From the NCBI GenBank assembly GCA_005792205.1, contig SXSO01000103.1, positions 1 to 9,183 on the forward strand: DNA of 9,183 nt, in the 5' to 3' direction. Origin of the DNA: Bacteroidota bacterium (GTDB lineage: Bacteria > Bacteroidota > Ignavibacteria > UBA10030 > F1-140-MAGs086). Shown one piece after another: positions 6,110-9,183 of this stretch. Numbering within the stretch: position 1 is the stretch's first letter; the number at the start of each line of letters is the position of its first letter. The notes beneath the pieces were generated by a model, which saw only the letters and a list, made by a program, of their open reading frames with translations, was not told where the DNA came from and searched no databases. The position numbers and the translations under genes were made by a program.

Positions 6110-7057
6110 ATGACAGAAACATCTACAAAAAAATTACAAATCAATCATCTCTTGGGAATGGAAAATGTTTCCGAAGAAGATATAACACTTATGCTTGACA
6201 CTGGAATGTCATTTCGTGAAGTTTTGGAAAGACCAATAAAAAAAGTTCCAACATTGAATGGAAAAACAATTGTGAATTTATTTTTTGAAACATCCACAAG
6301 AACACGAATTGCATTTGAACTTGCTGAACGTCGTCTTTCTGCTGATGTGGTAAATTTTGCTGCATCAGGAAGTAGTGTGAGTAAAGGCGAAACATTCAAA
6401 GATACAGTACAAAATATTGAAGCAATGAAAATTGATATGATTGTTGTTAGACATTCTTCTTCTGGAGTTCCAAAATTTTTAACAGAAATTTCTAATGCAA
6501 CAATAATAAATGCAGGAGATGGTGCTCACGAACATCCAACTCAAGCACTTTTAGATATGATGACTCTTCGGGAAAAATTTGGAACATTGAAAAATTTACG
6601 TGTATGTATTATTGGAGACATCTCTCACAGCAGAGTTGCACTTTCAAATATTTATGGACTTAAAACAATGGGAGCAATAGTTTCAATTTGCGGACCAAAA
6701 ACAATGATTCCAAAACATATTGAAAAATTAGGTGTTAAAGTATTTCATCACATTGAAGATGTAATTCCAAATGTGGATGCATTGAACGTGTTACGAATTC
6801 AAAGAGAACGACTTTCTGCAAATCTTTTTCCATCAAATGAGGAATACAATAAATATTTTGGTATTACAAAAAAGCGATTGGAAAAATCTACAAAACCAAT
6901 TACAATTCTTCATCCGGGACCAATAAATCGTGATGTTGAAATTTCATCTGATGTTGCAGATAGCGAACACTCTCTAATCTTACATCAAGTATTGAATGGA
7001 GTTGCTGTGAGAATGGGAATTTTATTTTTGCTTGGAACAAAAACTAAAACAAATTAA
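6110..7057 (+). CDS. pyrB: aspartate carbamoyltransferase, catalytic subunit
   Basis: Condenses carbamoyl phosphate and aspartate to carbamoyl aspartate, the second step of UMP synthesis. At 315 residues it is a normal-length catalytic chain. Carbamoyl-phosphate-binding elements are FFETSTRTR (58-66), the SVSKGET loop (89-95, with Lys92) and HPTQALLD (142-149). The aspartate domain has IIGDISHSRVA (167-177), LRIQRER (228-234) and HPGPINRDVEI (268-278). The opening (LLGMENVSEEDI, near residues 14-25) and KKVPTLNGKT (44-53) resemble the bacterial class whose catalytic chain pairs with dihydroorotase or acts alone rather than with the PyrI regulatory chain. No pyrI is present in the window, and pyrC follows after 9 nt. 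Allosteric control by nucleotides therefore probably does not occur through PyrI; this is inference, as pyrI could lie elsewhere. Confidence 0.96.
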   Translation: MTETSTKKLQINHLLGMENVSEEDITLMLDTGMSFREVLERPIKKVPTLNGKTIVNLFFETSTRTRIAFELAERRLSADVVNFAASGSSVSKGETFKDTVQNIEAMKIDMIVVRHSSSGVPKFLTEISNATIINAGDGAHEHPTQALLDMMTLREKFGTLKNLRVCIIGDISHSRVALSNIYGLKTMGAIVSICGPKTMIPKHIEKLGVKVFHHIEDVIPNVDALNVLRIQRERLSANLFPSNEEYNKYFGITKKRLEKSTKPITILHPGPINRDVEISSDVADSEHSLILHQVLNGVAVRMGILFLLGTKTKTN

Positions 7058-7066
7058 ATTTTATCT

Positions 7067-8350
7067 ATGTCAAAAAATTATCTATTTCAAAATGCACATA
7101 TAATTGATCCTATAACAAATAAAGATGAAATTACATCTTTACTTGTTGAAAATGGTGCGATAAAAAAAATTGCAAAAAAAATTTCTTTTGATAAAAACAC
7201 AGTTGTAATAAATTGTGATGGAATAATTTTAACTTCTGGTTTTTGTGATATGCATGTACATTTAAGAGAACCCGGATTTGAACATAAAGAAACAATTTTA
7301 ACTGGATTAACTTCAGCAGCAAACGGTGGTTTCACCGCTGTGTGTTGTATGCCAAATACAAATCCTCCAATTGATTCGGCAACAGTTGTTGAGTATGTGA
7401 AATCGCAAGCAAAAAAATTTCCAGCTGTAGATTTATTTGTAATTGCTACTGCTTCAAAAGAAAGAAAAGGAAATGAACTTTCTCCAATTGCTGAACTTTG
7501 TGAAAGCGAAGTTGTAGGATTAAGCGACGATGGAAATCCTGTAGAAAATGCTGATTTAGTGAGACGAATTTTAGAATATGCTTCAATGTATGATTTGACT
7601 TTTATTCAACATTGTGAAGACAAATCACTTTCAAAAAATGGTGTGATAAATGAAGGATTTGTTTCCACAACACTTGGAACTTATGGAATTCCTGAAATTG
7701 CTGAAACCACAATGTTACAAAGAGATTTACAAATTTTAGAATATGTTGGAGGTAAATATCACGCGGCTCATTTGAGTACAAAAAAATCTGTGGAAATAAT
7801 GCGAATAGCAAAAAAGAAAAAATTAAATGCAACTTGCGAAGTTACTCCGCATCATTTTACATTGACTGATGAAGCGGTTCGCTCATTTAACACAAATACA
7901 AAAATGAATCCTCCACTTCGTACAAAAGAAGATATAAATGCAATTTTGAAAGGACTTCAAGATGAAACAATCGATGTAATTGCTTCCGATCATGCACCAC
8001 ATTCTTTTGACGAAAAAGAAGTAGAATTTAGTTATTCTCCTTTTGGAATTGTTGGACTTGAAACTACAATTGGAATTTGTGTTACATATTTGATTGAGAA
8101 AAAAATTTTGTCATGGAATGAACTTGTAAAAAAACTTTCTGTAAATCCAAGAAAAATTCTTTCACTTCCTGAAATTAAAATTGAAGTTGGAGAAAATGCA
8201 AACTTCACTTTAATTGATACAAATAAAAATTGGACAGTAGATAAAACTCAATTCAAATCAAAATCAAATAACACACCATTTCATAATTTGAAATTGAAAG
8301 GCAAACCATTTGGAATTTTTAATAATGGAATTTTTATTGAGAATAAATAA
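7067..8350 (+). CDS. pyrC: dihydroorotase, class I
   Basis: Zinc amidohydrolase that cyclises carbamoyl aspartate to dihydroorotate, third step of UMP synthesis. It is 427 residues, the usual length for the class I (Bacillus/Aquifex) type, and longer than the E. coli type (about 350). Expected metal ligands are all visible: His63 and His65 in DMHVHLREPG (61-70), Asp154 in GLSDDGNP, His182 in QHCED, His235 in AAHLST, and Asp308 in ASDHAPH. Substrate-binding segments MPNTNPPID (95-103), the Asn-Pro-Pro-Leu-Arg of KMNPPLR (279-285), and SPFGIVGLET (324-333) are also present. Because the ligand set is complete, this is a working dihydroorotase rather than the inactive pseudo-dihydroorotase that partners PyrB in some bacteria. 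The start at 7067 gives the short N-terminal strand (YLFQNAHIID) normal for amidohydrolases. No Shine-Dalgarno sequence precedes it. Confidence 0.96.
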   Translation: MSKNYLFQNAHIIDPITNKDEITSLLVENGAIKKIAKKISFDKNTVVINCDGIILTSGFCDMHVHLREPGFEHKETILTGLTSAANGGFTAVCCMPNTNPPIDSATVVEYVKSQAKKFPAVDLFVIATASKERKGNELSPIAELCESEVVGLSDDGNPVENADLVRRILEYASMYDLTFIQHCEDKSLSKNGVINEGFVSTTLGTYGIPEIAETTMLQRDLQILEYVGGKYHAAHLSTKKSVEIMRIAKKKKLNATCEVTPHHFTLTDEAVRSFNTNTKMNPPLRTKEDINAILKGLQDETIDVIASDHAPHSFDEKEVEFSYSPFGIVGLETTIGICVTYLIEKKILSWNELVKKLSVNPRKILSLPEIKIEVGENANFTLIDTNKNWTVDKTQFKSKSNNTPFHNLKLKGKPFGIFNNGIFIENK

Positions 8351-8377
8351 ATTTTTAAACAAAATATAAATACAACT

Positions 8378-9183
8378 TTGAGTTACTTAACTTATCAAAA
8401 TCCGCTTATCACTCGCTATTCTTCAAGAAAAATGCAAGAACTTTTTTCTGATAAAACAAAATTTGAAATGTGGAGAAAAATATGGATAATACTTGCTGAA
8501 ACTCAAATGGAACTTGAAATAAGTGATGAAAGTGGAAAAAAAATTATTTCCAAAAAACAAATTTTGGAAATGAAAAAATTTGCAACAAACATAAATTACA
8601 AAGTTGCAGAAAAAAAAGAAAAAGAAATTCGTCATGATATTATGAGTCATGTTTTTGCGTTTGGAAACCAATGTAAAAATGCTGAAAACATAATTCATCT
8701 TGGAGCCACAAGTTGCGATATTGTTTGTAATACTGAACTTTGGCAAATTAAAGTTGGTTTGGAATTTGTGAAAGAAAAACTTGTAGAAGTAATTCGCAAT
8801 TTAACTCACTTTGCAAAAAAATATAAAAATGTTGAAACGGTTGCTTTCACTCACTATCAAGTTGCACAATCAACAACATTTGGAAAAAGAGCAACTCTTT
8901 ATATTCAAGATTTAATTTTTGATTTGGAAACAATTGAACTTTTTGAAAAAAATTTTTTAAGAGCAAGAGGAATAAAAGGAACAACTGGAACACAAGCATC
9001 ATTTATGAGATTGTTCAAAGGAAATGAAAATAAAGTAAAACTTTTAGATGAAATTGTTTCAAAAAAACTTGGATTTAATTCTTCATATTCAGTAACGGGA
9101 CAAACTTATCCGAGAAAAATTGATACAAAAGTTTTAGAACTTCTTGCTGGAATTGGAACAAGTTCTCATAAGTTTGCAGTGGA
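8378..9183 (+). CDS. purB: adenylosuccinate lyase, 5' part, cut by the right edge
   Basis: Splits SAICAR to AICAR and adenylosuccinate to AMP, both releasing fumarate. The first 268 residues are present. The sequence resembles the eukaryotic ADSL-type branch: NPLITRYSS then LFSD near the N-terminus, RHDIMSHVFAFG (85-96), HLGATSCDIVCNT (107-119), THYQVAQ with His159 (158-164), KGTTGTQASF (200-209) and TGQTYPRKID (240-249). The signature loop with the catalytic Ser (G-S-S-x-M-P-Y-K-x-N-P) should lie beyond the window. I place the start at TTG 8378-8380, because the residues it adds (SYLTYQNPLITRYSSRK) carry the conserved N-terminal Pro-Leu-x-x-Arg-Tyr substrate-site motif. The first in-frame ATG (8432) would delete it, and no ATG exists between the TTG and the in-frame TAA at 8348-8350. 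Gap to pyrC is 27 nt with no terminator, so it continues the operon. Confidence 0.92.
   Translation, partial: MSYLTYQNPLITRYSSRKMQELFSDKTKFEMWRKIWIILAETQMELEISDESGKKIISKKQILEMKKFATNINYKVAEKKEKEIRHDIMSHVFAFGNQCKNAENIIHLGATSCDIVCNTELWQIKVGLEFVKEKLVEVIRNLTHFAKKYKNVETVAFTHYQVAQSTTFGKRATLYIQDLIFDLETIELFEKNFLRARGIKGTTGTQASFMRLFKGNENKVKLLDEIVSKKLGFNSSYSVTGQTYPRKIDTKVLELLAGIGTSSHKFAV

Noticed and set aside
8351..8377. Terminator or promoter between pyrC and purB
   Set aside because: The 27-nt gap is plain AT-rich sequence without dyad symmetry or a -7/-33 pattern, so read-through is more likely.
8423..8746. Minus-strand open frame of 107 codons opposite purB
   Set aside because: It is the shadow of conserved purB codons; Phe-rich low-complexity translation and no plausible start context.
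1649..9183. Mobile element, CRISPR array, tRNA or defence system
   Set aside because: Coding density is nearly complete with biosynthetic genes; no direct repeats with spacers, transposase motifs, att-like duplications or tRNA cloverleaf were seen.

Overview
The window comes from a strongly AT-rich bacterial genome. Third codon positions are mostly A or T, and Lys, Asn, Ile and Phe are over-represented. Ribosome binding sites are nearly absent: most starts sit behind A-rich stretches, and only pyrB has a clear AAAGGA. The weak Shine-Dalgarno signals, a secreted carboxypeptidase-Q-like M28 peptidase, a long PurL with PurS-like domains at its N-terminus, and a DUF2061 gene fit a member of the Bacteroidota/Chlorobiota (Ignavibacteria-like) or wider FCB group. 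That placement is an inference and is not firm.

Layout. Bases 1-160 (minus strand) hold a disturbed stretch: the C-terminal tail of a DUF805-type membrane protein with no start codon in its frame, overlapping a short hydrophobic ORF in another frame. Bases 177-1541 (minus) encode a secreted M28 metallopeptidase. A 107-bp divergent intergenic region (1542-1648) contains a perfect 12-bp inverted repeat. From 1649 to the right edge every gene is on the plus strand, packed as one apparent operon: purL, purQ, a DUF2061 membrane protein gene, pyrR, pyrB, pyrC and the 5' part of purB.

How the genes work together. PurL and PurQ form the FGAM synthase complex (step 4 of de novo IMP synthesis). PurB acts twice in the purine pathway, on SAICAR and on adenylosuccinate. 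PyrB and PyrC catalyse the second and third steps of UMP synthesis. PyrR is a uracil phosphoribosyltransferase homologue and, in Bacillus, a UMP-sensing RNA-binding regulator. The cluster therefore joins purine and pyrimidine synthesis in one transcription unit; both pathways draw on PRPP, glutamine and aspartate. Spacing is tight: 1 nt between purL and purQ, 1 nt between purQ and DUF2061, an ATGA overlap into pyrR, then 14, 9 and 27 nt. This suggests co-transcription and translational coupling.

Most of the window is ordinary nucleotide metabolism, and I see no undescribed defence or mobile system. The points most worth a second look are the shortened and motif-poor C-terminal region of PurL, the DUF2061 gene embedded between purQ and pyrR, a pyrR with no visible attenuator, the inverted repeat in the divergent promoter region, the broken DUF805 tail at the left edge, and a probable TTG start for purB.
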